Shown piece by piece: positions 24,792-37,445 of a DNA stretch of 64,000 bases. Position 1 is the first letter of the stretch. Each line of letters starts with the position of its first letter. The position numbers were made by a program, and so were the translations under genes. Source of the DNA: Pyricularia pennisetigena (Eukaryota; Ascomycota; Sordariomycetes; Magnaporthales; Pyriculariaceae); NCBI RefSeq assembly GCF_004337985.1, contig NC_043741.1, forward strand, positions 1,926,269 to 1,990,268, given 5' to 3'. Below the pieces are notes generated by a model. That model had not been told where the DNA came from and made no database searches. It saw only the letters and a program-made list of their open reading frames with translations.

Positions 24792-26991
24792 CTATGCAGC
24801 CAAGGGCGATGCATCCTCGATCCCGGCAGCAGCATCTTGCTCAGGCCAGACAATGCGGCTGCTATCCGATTTCTGCCCGTGATTCCGCCTAAGGTACAGC
24901 AGCAGATTGAAGGCTCCCGCGGGTGTCATACCCTCCAGCCTCTTGACTTGACCCATCGTCTCAGGTCTGGTCGCGGAGAGGGCCTGCCTCTCTGCGATGC
25001 TGATTCCCGACACGGAGTCGTAGTCGATGTTGGGTGGCAGAATTAGCCCCTCGTCCCGCAAGGCCCGGTCGCGTATCCTCTCGTCCTTCGCGACGTAGGG
25101 GGCATACGCCGCTTCTACGGCCACGCGCTCCCTCACCCTGCGCGAGTATTTGTGCAGGTTGGGGAATTTCTTGGCGAGCACGCCATCATCCGAGGTGATG
25201 TCGACGCCACGGCGGACAATATCGAGCCCGTTGATGGGGCTGCTGGAGGAGCGGACCGATTCGAAGCCATCGCGCTGCCAAGACTCAGCACCCTGAGCGA
25301 TCGAGGCCAGCACTTCGGTCAGTTCGCCTATTTGTTCACGCTCCGACTCGAAGCTCGCCCAGCGTGAGTCTGACACGACCCCCCAGGCGCGACCGCGGGC
25401 CGTCAGCCTCGAGTCGGCGTTGTCGGCGCGGGTAGACATGCGGAACTCGGACCGTGAGGTGAACATGCGGTAGGGCTCCGAGACACCCTTGGTTACCAAG
25501 TCGTCGATCATAATGCCGATGTAGCCGTCGGCGCGGGTCAAGGTTGCCGCCGGCAGGCCCATTGCGGCGCGTCCGGCGTTAATACCTGCGACTATGCCCT
25601 GTCCTGCCGCTTCTTCGTAGCCGGTGGTGCCGTTGATTTGGCCAGCCAAAAACAAGCCGGATATGGCTTTTGTCTCAAGTGATGATTTAAGTGACCGTGG
25701 ATCCACGTAGTCGTACTCGACCCCGTAGCCTGGCTGCAACATCTTGACCTTCTCCAATCCAACTATGGTCCGGAGAAGTTGCTCCTGAGCCTCGGCAGGG
25801 ATAGTCATGGATAGGCCATTCGGGTAGATCACATCCGTATCGAATCCTTCCGGTTCAAGCCAGACTACATGCGAATCTCTTTGGGCGAAGCGAATGACCT
25901 TGGCCTCAAGAGAGGGGCAGTACCTCGGCCCCTTGACCGTCTCTCGGATGTGTATTGTCTTGTCCAAATTTGCCCGCACAACGTCGTGCGAGGCTTGGTT
26001 TGTGTATGTCATGTGGCACAACAGTTGGTTCTTGACTGCGACGCTGTTGTTCATGAAGCTGAATGGCATCGGCGGCTCATCGCCACCATGTTCCTGAAGA
26101 ATGCCAAAGTTGATTGTCTTTTTGTCCAGACGCGGCGGCGTGCCGGTCTTTAACCTTCCAAGCTGAAACCCGGCGTCTCTCAGAGATTTGCTCAACCCAA
26201 ACGTCGCAGCCTCGCCCATGCGACCTGACGGGAAGGCCTCCAGCCCAATGTGTATCTCCCCGCCCAGGAAGGTCCCCGTCGTGATGACGACCTGGTTCGT
26301 CCTGATCTCCTCCCCGGACGCGAGCCTCACGCCCTTGATCTTGCCCTTGGCACCGGTGCTCGGGTCCGGGTTCTCGCCGACGATGATGTCGTCCACGCTG
26401 TCGAGCACGACATCCAGGTTCGGGTACGAAAGCAGCTCCTCCCTCATGTGCTTCTTGTAGAGCTCGCGGTCGATCTGGGCGCGCGGTCCCCAGACGGCAG
26501 GTCCCTTTTTGCGATTAAGCACCTTGAACTGCACGCCGGCCTTGTCGACCACGCGGCCGGCCAGGCCGTCGAGCGCGTCGATCTCGCGGATCATGGTGCC
26601 TTTCCCGATGCCGCCGATGCTCGGGTTGCAAGAGCAGGTGCCGAGGTTGTCCGTCTTTGGTGTAACGAGGGCCGTTCGCGCGCCGGCTCGGGCCGCGGCC
26701 GCGCAGGCTTCGGCTCCGGCATGTCCGCCACCGATGACAACGACGTCGAAATTTCTGGGTGCGACACAAGATATTGCAGATTAGAATGGGGAGGTTATTT
26801 CAAATAAAAAAAATAAAAAAAATAAAAAAAAGAGGAGAGCGGTTGCGCAGCAAACATGGATCGCATACCTACCTTGCGTGCTCCGACACAGTCGCAAACG
26901 TTCGCCGTCGTCCTGCTCGAAAGGCTGCGCTGAAAATGAGCCGCCCCGGGCGAACAATGCCCGCCAAGACCCGCAAGCTGGACACCGTCAT
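24792..26991 (-). CDS. MTO1: Mitochondrial tRNA uridine-34 5-carboxymethylaminomethyl modification enzyme (MnmG/GidA family)
   Basis: FAD-dependent subunit that, with MSS1/MnmE, modifies wobble U34 of mitochondrial tRNAs. Two exons on the minus strand, 26991-26873 and 26754-24792, giving 693 aa. Exon 1 encodes a classic presequence rich in Arg and Ser ending [13 protein letters not shown], directly before the Rossmann core [15 protein letters not shown] (dinucleotide motif at about 48-53). Next come [27 protein letters not shown] and [16 protein letters not shown], all GidA signatures. The C-terminal helical domain ends PLAA. The intron (26755-26872) splits an Arg codon. Start ATG 26991 is chosen because it gives the targeting peptide in frame. 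Confidence 0.95.
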
Positions 26992-27405
26992 TGTGCCCCA
27001 ATCCCAATTATGCAGAAAGAACCCGCACGCCGTTGCTGTGTTTTGCGAGTATGCGGCCCAGACCGGATCACTTGACTATGCATACCCAAGACGAATATTG
27101 AGTGTAGACAAATACCCTGTTGCCCGCCTGGAACTTTTTGAAGGTTTTTTATCGATTGTGTCTAGCGTGTCGACCAATTAATTTGGCGGCGTTTGGCGTG
27201 TCTACCAACCCTAACCCTGTTCTGTCCTTGTATACCCCTTATGCAGTGCCTGGCCGCCCAGATTCCTTTCGGGTAGATGCCTGCTAAGCCAGTCTACCTA
27301 ACCACCAAAAATGCTTGAATCTGACCGTCATGGGTGATGTCTTCGTCGGTTATTATTTATTGATTGACTGTCAGGAGTGCGAGTCCCACACCTATATACG
27401 CACTT
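26992..27405. other. Intergenic region MTO1 promoter / VPS45 3' flank
   Basis: About 414 bp holding the promoter of MTO1 (minus strand) and the downstream flank of VPS45. A short CCCTAACCCT at about 27209-27218 resembles telomere repeat but is only one and a half units. Nothing else seen. Confidence 0.6.
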
Positions 27406-29269
27406 CTATCTACGCCCTATCTCCTTCCTCAACCGCCCTGCAGTAGTCGTTGGTGGCGGCTCTGGCCAAGACATCACAGCATCTTCCACCTCCTCCAGGA
27501 AACTGTCCGCATTATGTATTGTTGTTCCACCCAGGACCACCCTTACCCCGGGTGTCGAGGCGTTAATTCCTGCAACCGTCTTTGCCTCCTCGTACGTGGC
27601 ACCCCCGACCATGAACACAATGATATCCTGGGGCTTGTCTCTTGTCGTGGCACCTCCCTCGACAAAAGGGTATTGCTGGTCCCGAAGCTTGCCTTTGATG
27701 AGATTCTGCAGCGTCATTTCCAACCTGGGTGAGTGCATAGTGTAGACGTTGTCAACACCCTTCAACCCCTTGAAGGCCTTGGCCCCTGAAAAGATCCCTG
27801 TTGACTCGAAGATGTCCGTTATGCCGCCTGCGGCCTGGGACTGCGAGACCGAGTTCTGGTAGTGGAGGACCTTGGTTACCAAGTCTGCCCTTCGCGGAGA
27901 GACACCGCCTGCTGCAACCAGTAGATCCACGAGCATCGGCAACGCGCTGGATGGATGCTTCTCATATCGTAGAGCATACAAGGTCACGAGACCAACCTTG
28001 TGGTCAGCCGTTACTGCCGGGTTTTGAATGAGTTTTTGAACACTCTGTTATCGTTAGCTTTTCTGCCGCCCTGACAAGCTTTCGAGATATGAAATCCCTC
28101 CATGGCAATGAATATCCAGACTTTCTTACCTTGAGATCTGCTGCGTGATTGTCGTTGCAAGCCAAACTTTGCTCACACTCGCTTACCTCGAGTAGGTTCT
28201 CCTCACCCACACGCCTACTCAGCTCCGACATCAGATGAACATGTTTGCTCACGTTTCCCGATAGTTTTCGAAACTCGGGGTATTCCTCCACGAAGCGCTT
28301 CATGTCTGCGATGGACTCGAGCTGGACGTTGTTCTTGTGCTTTGTTTGGAACTGCTCAACGTAGTCCTTGACGTTGGATCCCAGGTCGCCAAAATTCAAG
28401 TACATGTTCTTTTTGAAGAACGGGTCTTGGTCTTGCGACAAGACGATTTCCTTCAGGTCAGGATTGACATTGCCCACATCGCTGAGATCTACTCGTCCAT
28501 TCCTGATACCAAGAAGCTGATGGACCATGGCTTGGTATGTCCACTGGCTCAGGAGCGGTGTTATAGGATCATCGCGTCGGTCAAGTATGAGCAGTATGGG
28601 CGAGGTATCGACCTTCCGAAAGTCAAAAAGCTGACTCTCTTGCGTCATGTGATATCGCACCTCAGTGGCCAATTTCTTGGTCATCAGGCTGCTCTTCTGG
28701 TACCTGATCAGGGGTTTCTTCTTCAGAGCCAAAAGAACAGCGAGAATCCCTTCCGTGGCGCGTTGCAGCGAGTCTGCGTTCCACATGTTAGGATCGGTAC
28801 TCCATAATCTATTCTGCGGCAGGGTGAGGTTGAGGGAAAAGAGGTCTGGGTTGATGACGATGAAGTCGGCAAAGTGCTCCTGGACGGCCTTGACAACTTC
28901 GTGGTCGTCCGCCTCGGCTAGTCGTTCCAGGGATGACTTCTTGACAACGTTGCTAAAGTATAGGTAGTATTCTCCGTACTTTGGTTCCCTCAGTTCGTCG
29001 ATCAGGAACTGTATGGAATCCGGAGATGGGCGCACAAAGCAGTAGCATCGCAGGTGGCGCATCTTCTCCCGGTTGACATTATCCAGACGGTCGGTCAAGT
29101 AGACCTCGTGGTTCAGTAAGGTCGACTGCGTAACGGCTGTTGACAGGATTGGGACGGTGTCTCTGTCCAAGAGCAAGATCTTCATCTTGGCCGACTGCGT
29201 CCCCGTCGTGCTATCACCGGTCGATATCATCTTGGTGATGTAACCGGAGACGGCTTGAACAACATCCAT
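27406..29269 (-). CDS. VPS45: Vacuolar protein sorting protein 45 (Sec1/Munc18 family)
   Basis: SM protein that binds the syntaxin Tlg2 and its SNARE complex to drive fusion at the late Golgi and endosome. Two exons, 29269-28130 and 28044-27406, giving 592 aa, close to the 577 aa of the yeast protein. The N-terminus MDVVQAVSGYITKMI and the internal LLLDRDTVPILSTAVTQS, LLILDRRDDPITPLLSQWTYQAMVH and QDIIVFMVGGATYEEA are typical SM-family blocks. The intron (28045-28129, 85 bp) is in phase 0. The reading frame is open upstream to 29551, but that extension has no family similarity, so 29269 is the start. It is divergent from MMM1 across 748 bp. Confidence 0.95.
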
Positions 29270-30017
29270 CCTGAACCAAGCTGGCCTGCCTCTTGGGCAG
29301 GCAGTCCGCTCCTCTGAGCTCGTTGCCAAGTAAAGTGCTACAAAGCAAGACTGGCAGAAACAAAGCGCCGAATTGTTTGCACCGCGACGCTTCCCGCAAT
29401 TGATTGATGAAGATGGGCTGGATTTGATCTCTTTTCTCGGTTCCAAAGTCAAGCGGCTGGCGATATATCTCGTTGCTTGGTCGTTTGGATTGCAGGGTAC
29501 CGAGCGTTGGAATGAATCTGTTCTCACCGACAGCAAATGAATGTAATTCAAACGAAGCCAAATATTGCAGCGTAAACAGTCTCCAAACTTTGATTAATTT
29601 GGCAAGAGAGAATTATAGAGCTAATGCCTCAAACCCAAGCGTTTCAAGCCTTGACGTATCTCTCAACGCTGATGAAGCTGTACCGTGTTACCGATCAAGT
29701 TATTATTGGGGCGAACACAAGCTCTACTGACACCGTGACGATGCTGTGGAGCGCCGCTGCTCGCCGCCGGAAGGAGTGGCCGCATCAGCATCCCGACAGA
29801 CTGGCCCCACTGACCGCGGGGAATGAATGTGGGGCGGGCATTCAGGCTCGGGATTGAGGTCACGTCACTGCGCCGACAAAACTCAAGAGGGTTCCATACA
29901 AATAGTCAACGATATGACAGCTACTTCGTACATGCCCGAAACACCCACTGGCCTGTGTCTTGCACATCCTCTCCTCCCAATTATTGGCAACAATGTTTCT
30001 TGCCACAAGTCGCAGCT
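29270..30017. promoter_or_regulatory. Shared divergent promoter VPS45 / MMM1
   Basis: 748 bp between start codons of two divergently transcribed genes. No TATA box or known operator can be assigned with confidence. Its first 280 bp is open in the VPS45 frame but is probably untranslated leader. Confidence 0.6.
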
Positions 30018-31362
30018 ATGACACCAGATTCCTGCCCTGTTCGGCCTGAACCAACGTAAGCTCTATCCCATCGCAGCTGCGTCCCAGGCCAGGCTTTCGC
30101 GGAGAACATGTAGCACTGACATATCTCCAAAACAATGCGCTGTGCGCAACTTGCCCAATTTTAGACTATCCTTCACGCAAGGCCTAATAGTTGGGCAGCT
30201 ATCGGTCGTCCTTTTGATTGCAGCCTTCATCAAGTTCTTTATTTTCGGCGATCCTCCTTCCCCAGAAGAGACGGCAAGCCTACGCGCGAGCGAACGACGA
30301 TCCCGCACACTAGCCCATAAAAAGTCTCTGTTGAGCCTCAGGACATCAAACCAGCGGCCTGGCAGCCAGCAGCAACAGCAATCCGTGCTCAATAGGAAGA
30401 AATCCAGCATACTCCGATCCGGCCCACCGTCCCTGACCATAGGCTCGATCCTCAACAAGACATACTACAGAGTTGAAAGCCACCAGCCCGAGAGCTTGGA
30501 CTGGTTCAATGTGCTGGTGGCGCAGACTATTGCTCAGTTTCGCAGCGATGCCCAGCACGACGATGCTATCCTGACCTCCCTGACAAAGGCCCTCAATGGC
30601 ACCAGCCGCCCTAGCTTCCTCGACGAGATCCGCGTCACCGAGCTCAGCCTGGGCGAAGACTTTCCAATATTTAGCAACTGCCGCATCATCCCCGTAGACG
30701 AGGATGGCCTTGACTTTGGGCCTGGGAAGGCTTTTGATGCAAACATGGCGACCCGCGACGGTGGCACCCTGCAGGCTCGCATGGACGTGGACCTGAGCGA
30801 CATGATAACCCTCGCTCTGGAGACCAAGTTGCTTCTCAACTATCCCAAGAAGCTCACCGCTGTGCTGCCCGTCGCTCTCGCTGTTTCAGTGGTGCGCTTC
30901 AGCGGCACGCTTGCCATATCATTCATCCCAAGTAATCCGAGCCAGTCCACGCCAACCAAGATGGTGTTCAACTTCCTCGATGATTACCGCCTGGACTTCT
31001 CCATCCGCAGCCTTGTCGGCAGCCGCTCGCGCCTCCAGGATGTGCCCAAGATCGCACAGCTGGTCGAGTCACGGCTTCACCGCTGGTTCGACGAGCGTTG
31101 CGTAGAGCCAAGGTTTCAGGAGATCCCGCTGCCTAGCATGTGGCCACGCAAGAAGAATGCTCGAGGTGGCGACGATGCCATTGCTGACGTCGAGCGTTCC
31201 ATGAGCAAAGCCAAAGGCGCCGATGTTGCGCGGGATCTTAGGAGAGAGGTGCTGGTCGAGGCCGAGGCTCGCCAGGCCGCACAGAGGGATTCCCTTAGAT
31301 ACAGGAGACCGCGTGCCGACGATGCTTTTCCTATGCCGGGATCTCTGGCTGTGGACGATTGA
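30018..31362 (+). CDS. MMM1: Maintenance of mitochondrial morphology protein 1 (ERMES subunit, SMP domain)
   Basis: ER-anchored subunit of the ER-mitochondria encounter structure, which tethers the two membranes and moves phospholipids. Two exons, 30018-30055 and 30165-31362, giving 411 aa. The tiny first exon encodes [12 protein letters not shown]; a Thr codon is split by the 109-bp intron. There follows [21 protein letters not shown], the conserved luminal/transmembrane start, then KFFIFGDPP. The lipid-binding SMP domain occupies about residues 95-340 ([17 protein letters not shown], then FPIFSNCRI, then [31 protein letters not shown] shortened). The C-terminal tail is basic and charged. 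Translation from a GTG at 30142 would keep intron residues, so the spliced start is preferred. Confidence 0.95.
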
Positions 31363-31786
31363 CGTTGCGAGGGACCTGTCCATATAGATGATTATCACTA
31401 ACACGAGAAAAATGATTCAAGGCAAATAAACTATCTGAACCGGATGTTTTTGTTGGGCCCCTCCTCTGTTCACCCAAAGCATCACACAAAGGTTTACAAG
31501 TGGACTCGAGATAGAAGTATCGAGACAAAGGGAAACATAACAAGAAACTACACCGACTGATGACTATTTATGATCCTAGAGTGTTAAAAAAAAAAAAAAA
31601 AAAAAGATCAAGCTACAGCTTGGGATATAAAGATGTAGAAAAGCTCCGAAAACTACGTGCCATCTCTATAGACACATTAGCACCAACATTGAAAAGTCCG
31701 GGATGTCAGGTCCATTCTACACAAGTGCTTTTGTTCAACATTAAAATATAAACCCGCTTCGGCATCGACCACTCCTCTGTTCATTT
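31363..31786. other. Convergent intergenic region MMM1 / RCE1
   Basis: About 424 bp of 3' flank for both genes, with an A19-type run near 31586-31604. No gene seen. Confidence 0.6.
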
Positions 31787-33110
31787 TTACCGAATGGAAG
31801 CAAGCTCTAGGGGGCTTTTGGTAAGCGAAAAGATGTTCTGATAGAACAGAACGGCCCCGGTCACGAGCAGCACGTAGTAGGCCACCGTGAGCCCCGTGGC
31901 CTTGGGCTGCGGCTTCTGTCCATCCCCGGCAAGCTCTCCAGCGGTAGCGGGCGGCTCCACGCGGCCCCAAAGCCTCGGCAGGCCCATTGAGTTGCAAAAG
32001 GCGTGGATCAGACACACGCTCAACAGGCTGCCGCCCCTGAGGAAGACAAAGGTGGCGTATGCGCCAAACAGCGTGGTAAAGCAGAACTGGAAGACGGACC
32101 TCAGGGCGGCGGCGCCGACCGGCACTTGGGGGTGCGATATGCGGAACTCGTAAAAGTGGTTCATGTGGGCGAGGCCAAAGATGATGGGCGTCAGGAAGAT
32201 GGTCTTGGTGACCGAGGTCTTGGCAAGCAGCATCAGAGGGATGCCGGCGGAGCGGAAGAGGATTTCCTCCGTCACGGGGCCCTGTTCAAGACGGTATTGA
32301 CTGGTGAGCACGTGATTTAATATGTCAAGAGATGGATATGAATAGAAGGATTCTTACGGCAACGATATTACGCCACGTTGTCCACTCGACAAAGAGCTCA
32401 TACACTGGCGTGAGGGCGATCCACTCGCGCCAACCGCGCTCGACCACAAAATACTCAAATAGTGGCCCCAGAAAGAGAAGCATGGTCAGGGCGAGAGATT
32501 TGGCGGTCTCGACAAGGCCCACGGGCCAGTACCCCATCATCCGTAGGGCGCCCAAGGGCGAAATCTGGCCATACTTGGTAACGACGTAAAAGGTGGCCAC
32601 GGAGCAGACCAGGCAAGATATCAGCACTGAGGTGATGCGGGCCCGGATGACGGACGGGGCATCACGGGACAGCTGAGCGGACGGCCTGGTGCGATGTGAG
32701 AGATAGAAAGGCACCACATAGATACAAGTATAGAGGATCTAAAGGGTCTCCCATAGTACTTTGTGAGCATGTTATGGTAGGCATTAGGGAGGCAAAGACC
32801 AACTTTGGGAGATAAAGGTGTCGCATAGACAACTCCAACAAAATAGTTGGCATGTAGAAACATCACATGTAATAAAATGGACCGACTTACGAGTAGCAGG
32901 ACGGCGGTACGGGTGGTGATCGGTGGTGGAGTCTCTACCGCTGTCACACAGTTTCACGTCAGCAAGGCACGGGGATTTCCGACGAACTCAAAGTCATGAC
33001 AGGGTTGACGGCGTCAAAATCTCTGTGGCCATGACAGAGTCCAAGGAGCATTGCATATACTCACGCTTCTTGCCAATGAGCTTGTCGAGAATACCTCGTA
33101 CAGAAGGCAT
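31787..33110 (-). CDS. RCE1: CAAX prenyl protease 2 (Rce1, ABI/CPBP intramembrane endopeptidase)
   Basis: ER membrane glutamate protease that removes the -AAX tripeptide from prenylated Ras, Rho and mating-factor type proteins. Four exons: 33110-33065, 32940-32891, 32738-32358, 32281-31787, giving 323 aa. Active-site motifs are EEILFR (Glu 164/165, Arg 169), FGLAHMNH (His 198 and 201) and a later HAFCN. Other family landmarks are YVVPFYLSHRTRPSAQLSRDAPS and WTTWRNIVAGPVTEE. About seven hydrophobic segments are visible. Start 33110 gives MPSVRGILDKLIGKK before the first membrane segment. Junctions all agree in phase; exon 2 is only 50 nt. Confidence 0.93.
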
Positions 33111-36100
33111 CGTTTTGGCGTTTGATGTGGGATTTTGTGGCGCAATTCTGGCCCCAGTCGATTGTATGGGTTATAATTGCCAATGCCCAAAGATCACACT
33201 TAAAATGAACGACCTTAGAGAAATAAAACGAAAATAGACTATTGATTGGATCACTGGACACCACGTAGAACAGAAATTTGTCGGGCGCTTATGCTAAAGA
33301 TTGACGGCGAAAAATTGACAGGCAAAGAATAAACGACAGAAAATAAGATCGACCGTGCTGCGGCCTAAGATGCGGAAAATTATGCAATGCTGTTTGGATG
33401 GAAGTGGCCTGGCCTGCCTGCAGGTTGGATTGTACTGCACAGTACTCGGTAGCAAGGAATTGCCTGGAGTCAAGGGAGTTCCCAGTATTGGCATCGATAA
33501 GAGTGGGATTTCTGTTCCCTTCCCTTGCGTGCCCCAAGTCACTGGGAAATGACCATTTGAGACAGAAACAGAATATAGGAATGAAAATAAATAAACAAAT
33601 AGCAAGATCGCATCTGGGAGCAGATTGTTGATTTTGTGTTGTTGTGCTATTTGTTGCCTGCCAGCAACAAACATTGCCAAGGCCCAAATTTACCCGTACG
33701 GACACTTCATTCTATGGTGGGGGGAACATTTCTTCTGTTCAGAACTTCAGACTCCAAAAGGACGGATGGACCAGGGTCCCACACAAAGGGGGCCAGGCGA
33801 TTGTCAAAATGTGCTGGATGGATTTATCAAAGCCCAATTTTAGGACCCATTCGCTGCTTGGGGTAACTTCTTCCGTCCACCCACTTGCCTACCTTTTCAC
33901 GGAAGCTTCCATGGCAATTAGGTCGGTTGCCGTACTTGGTTGAAGAATTGCTATTGCCGAGAGTGTATTACGTAGGAGCCCTACTTAGTATGCGGTACGA
34001 GTGTTTCTCTGGCGTCCTGGCGCTAAAGATTGAGTGAGTGGGTGTTTGTGTTCCTGGCGTGAAGATTTTTACGAGTAGTATCCATGTCCACAAGCTCGAA
34101 CCTTAGGATATAGCTGCAAGCGCGCGACTATGTGGCATGCAAATAGCCTATTCTAGAGCAGAAGCTATGGGATTTTCCCTGGCTCTACTCCGTCCTGAAA
34201 AGACGTTGCACACGGGCTGATTGAAAAATCAGAAGAAGAAAAAAAAAGAAAAGAAACGACAAGAAAGATCAAATGCATGACAGTCACCTTGCGTCAACCA
34301 GAATTAATTGAGGACAAACTGGATTTTCGGAGGGCGCAGTCAAGGTCCTGAACCAGTACTGATTACAGCTATCTTGGTAACATCAGGACCAGCATGATCG
34401 TCACACAGACTCTACAAATCACATACGCAGTAGCAATTTTCTGTCTCCCTTTAAATGAACCGACAGGGGTGGAGCTGACACGAAGAACTCGCGACGCCGC
34501 GTCTCTGCAATGAGGTTGGCTGAGATCCTTTGCCCAATGGGCATAGGCACAGGCAGTGGGTGAGCTCCGCTCCATTGTGGGCTTGTGGGCTCTGGGTCTG
34601 GGGGCCCAGAGCGGGATTTGACAAGGTGAATTTGGAAGGGCGACAAGGCGGCCAGATACGGCGGAGCTGTGGTAAAAAGTTAGAACTGGCTTGACTAATA
34701 CTTTTTTTTTTTTTTTTTTTTTTCATTGCAGGGGGCGCAGCCTTCTTGGTCTTCACTCTGGAGGGCGAGAAGAATCTTCCCTCCTCTTGCGGGGAGTCTG
34801 CAGGGGTTTTCACCTCCTGATGATAGTAGGGGAGGTATTATAGAGAAAAAGAAACTGGGCCACTGGGGCTTTATCATGTCGGATCGCCAATCGCCGATTC
34901 GAGTCTTTATGTGCGAGCATTAAACATCTAGACTAGGTGGCACGTATAAAATAAACTGTGAAGCGGTTATTGAAACCAACAGATATGCAACCGACGCCTA
35001 GGACTAATACATAGCTGCAGTTTGTCGTTGGCCAACAACCAGTAATTTTCGGGGTCTCGTGCGGCGTTGCAACTACTCATGTCCCAAATTTGGACCTGCA
35101 GTAGTAGAGTTCCTTTGCAGCTGTTATTGATGCAGGGAGATGGGGTCCGGGACGTGCATCGCTATTCAGGATGGATCTTGGGTACTTAGCGGGAGAGGTG
35201 ACGATGGTCGATTTGCACAAAAAATCTTTTCCGTGTCTTTGCTCTTTGCGGCATTTGATATTCAAATCCCCACATTTAACATGCGAGAACCGACCTCTTT
35301 GATTATTACGACTTGTTAATTTTCTTCGCCCAGGGTTCCATGGCTCCCACCGCCATTTGGTACATCAGTTGGCAGCTCGATGCGGAAGATGCATAACTAT
35401 GTCACACCGAGGCATCAAAACAAAGTCCAAGGAAGCTGCTTGTCAGTTGTCCGTGCCTGTTTAGAAAACAAAACAAAACGTTGTGAGGGGTTTGGGCACC
35501 TCTATATAAATCAGAAAGCACAAAAACCACGACACATTGTGTGCGCAGACGACCGGTTTTTGTTCCATGCTATCTATGTCTGCTTCTAGCGCCCTGCACC
35601 ACCTCATGGTCTGGCGCGCCGGTGGCTGCACTAGGAGCATTAGTAGCCCGCGGGCCGCAACCACGGCGCCCATGCATTGGGCTGTTGGACTGTACTGTGT
35701 GATACTATACTGTAATTACCGTAGGTTACGGACTTCAAAAACCAAACCAGAATATTCCAAGAACATACTTTGTAGATAATGTCACAGTGCAGCTCCCATC
35801 ATGCAGGTTCATGTACTCAAAAAAACAAAAAAAAACGAATGCAACGATGAAATAACACGCGAGCGAATCAGATGACAGTTCCTTTCTCCATCTGAACCAA
35901 CCAGGCGGTCAAAATTCAAAATGTACTACGGTCCTTACTGGTTTTGGTCTGAATGGTTCGCGCTCGTGTGGCCCTGTCGCCCAGCCCTGGATGTTCCTCC
36001 TGAGGTCTGCATGGCTCGAGCAGCCGCATTGCTCTCGTCCAATGGATCGACCTAGTTCTTCGCTCAAGTTTCCGGTGGACAGACCCATCCCGGATGATGT

Positions 36101-37445
36101 ACCAAACGTTTTGGTGGACTCTCCGATGCACACACCCTGGCCAAGTACAGCCGCGCTATTTGATGCGGCGTACCTTTTATCCTGTCGCCTCCTGCCTGCC
36201 ACCTTTAGCTAAACCAGAATGAGACCGAGACAGGTAGAGAAGAGGAGGAGAGCGATCAGGGAAAAAGAGGAGCTCTCCCAGTCATTGTAATATGCAGCAC
36301 CCCATCCCCAAGTTTTCCTTTTGGACAGTTGCTTTCGTTTGTCAATTCTTTTTGTCCTCGGTGAATGGTGTGTTCGTTGCTTGGATGGGAATCCCTAGTC
36401 CGACCTGACCAACCCGCGTACGTTGGCACGAGCAAAGGGTCATCTCATCGACCAAAACGCGCCAGTCCGGTTGATATCATGCTAAAGCAGCATTTCCCCG
36501 GCAGCCGCACGTCCAAGTCGATATACCCTCCTCGCCGCTAATAAGGTCGACCCCCATACTTTGACCACCAGCAACCCTTTAACCCTTCTTTGACTATCTT
36601 TAATCCCATTTGGACTTTATGCTCCTACACGTCGCTCTCTTTTTAGACTCAGTCGCACGCTCCCTACAGAACATTTCCATTTATTTTTTCTTCTTCTGTT
36701 TCTTTTCCCGTTATTCATCATTCCGTCTCTTTTTTTTTTCTTGTCCCCTGATTGCCACAAGAAACGTCACGACAACGCCCTGGGTTAGTGTGTGGAAATT
36801 GGCTGTACTGTACTATCGATCTCTGGCGCCCACACGAACGAATAGCGACCAACGAATTTTACGATCGCCGAATACCATCGCCTGGCCAATATCCCCGCAA
36901 AAGCGCGGGTGAGCAACTGTTCTTTTTCTTTTCTGCGGGTAAAATACGGCTTCATAAAGACGAAATTACGATAGCACGCAGCGAAAGGGACCTTTTTCTT
37001 GTTTCCTTTCAGGACGGCAGTTGCCCTGGATTATTATTAATGACAACGACGACCAACGAAACTCAAAACGACCTTTCTGCGACACGAAAACCTACCTGTA
37101 CGACGGAAAGCAGCAGTCCCTAGCAACAGGACAGCCTTAACGACTCATCGATTGCCAGTTATTATCTATTTGTCTTCGCACCAGAGAAGGCACCGGCGAT
37201 TCGGGACTGACCGATTTGGACTTCATTGGACTGTACTAGCTGGCAAGTCTAGAACTTAGTCAGAACTGGCGGAGCACCGGAAAATTCTTGTCCTACTGTG
37301 GGCTAGGCTTATCATATCGAATCGAATCGAGGTCGAACATGGCCATGATCTAAGCCTCTTGCCATTTCTGTCCTGACCGCGCAAAGACCTCAAATCACGG
37401 GACCGCACTGCACGTGCCTGGTCCCGGACGAGAGGTTCAACGGAA
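33111..37445. other. 4.3 kb intergenic region RCE1 / serine-rich gene
   Basis: Divergent flanks of RCE1 and the gene at 37446. No recognisable protein is encoded. An orphan intron-like module lies at 34672-34731. The last 900 bp is CT-rich leader or promoter of the serine-rich gene, with a short ATG-GCC-ATG-ATC-TAA upstream ORF at 37340-37354 and an ATCGA triplication near 37317-37331. Confidence 0.65.
34672..34731 (+). other. Orphan intron-like module in intergenic DNA
   Basis: A GTAAAA donor at 34672, a GACTAAT branch-like site at about 34693-34699, a 22-T tract (34702-34723) and TTCATTGCAG ending at 34731 make a complete 60-bp fungal intron pattern. Joining the flanks leaves one frame open from about 34526 to 34820 but with no ATG, so a non-coding spliced RNA, an unfound short gene or coincidence are all possible. 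Confidence 0.35.

Noticed and set aside
26250..26807. 185-residue plus-strand open frame antisense to MTO1
   Set aside because: Shadow of the GidA-family exon; composition and lack of similarity argue against coding.
27206..27219. Telomere-like CCCTAACCCT
   Set aside because: Only about one and a half repeat units; expected by chance.
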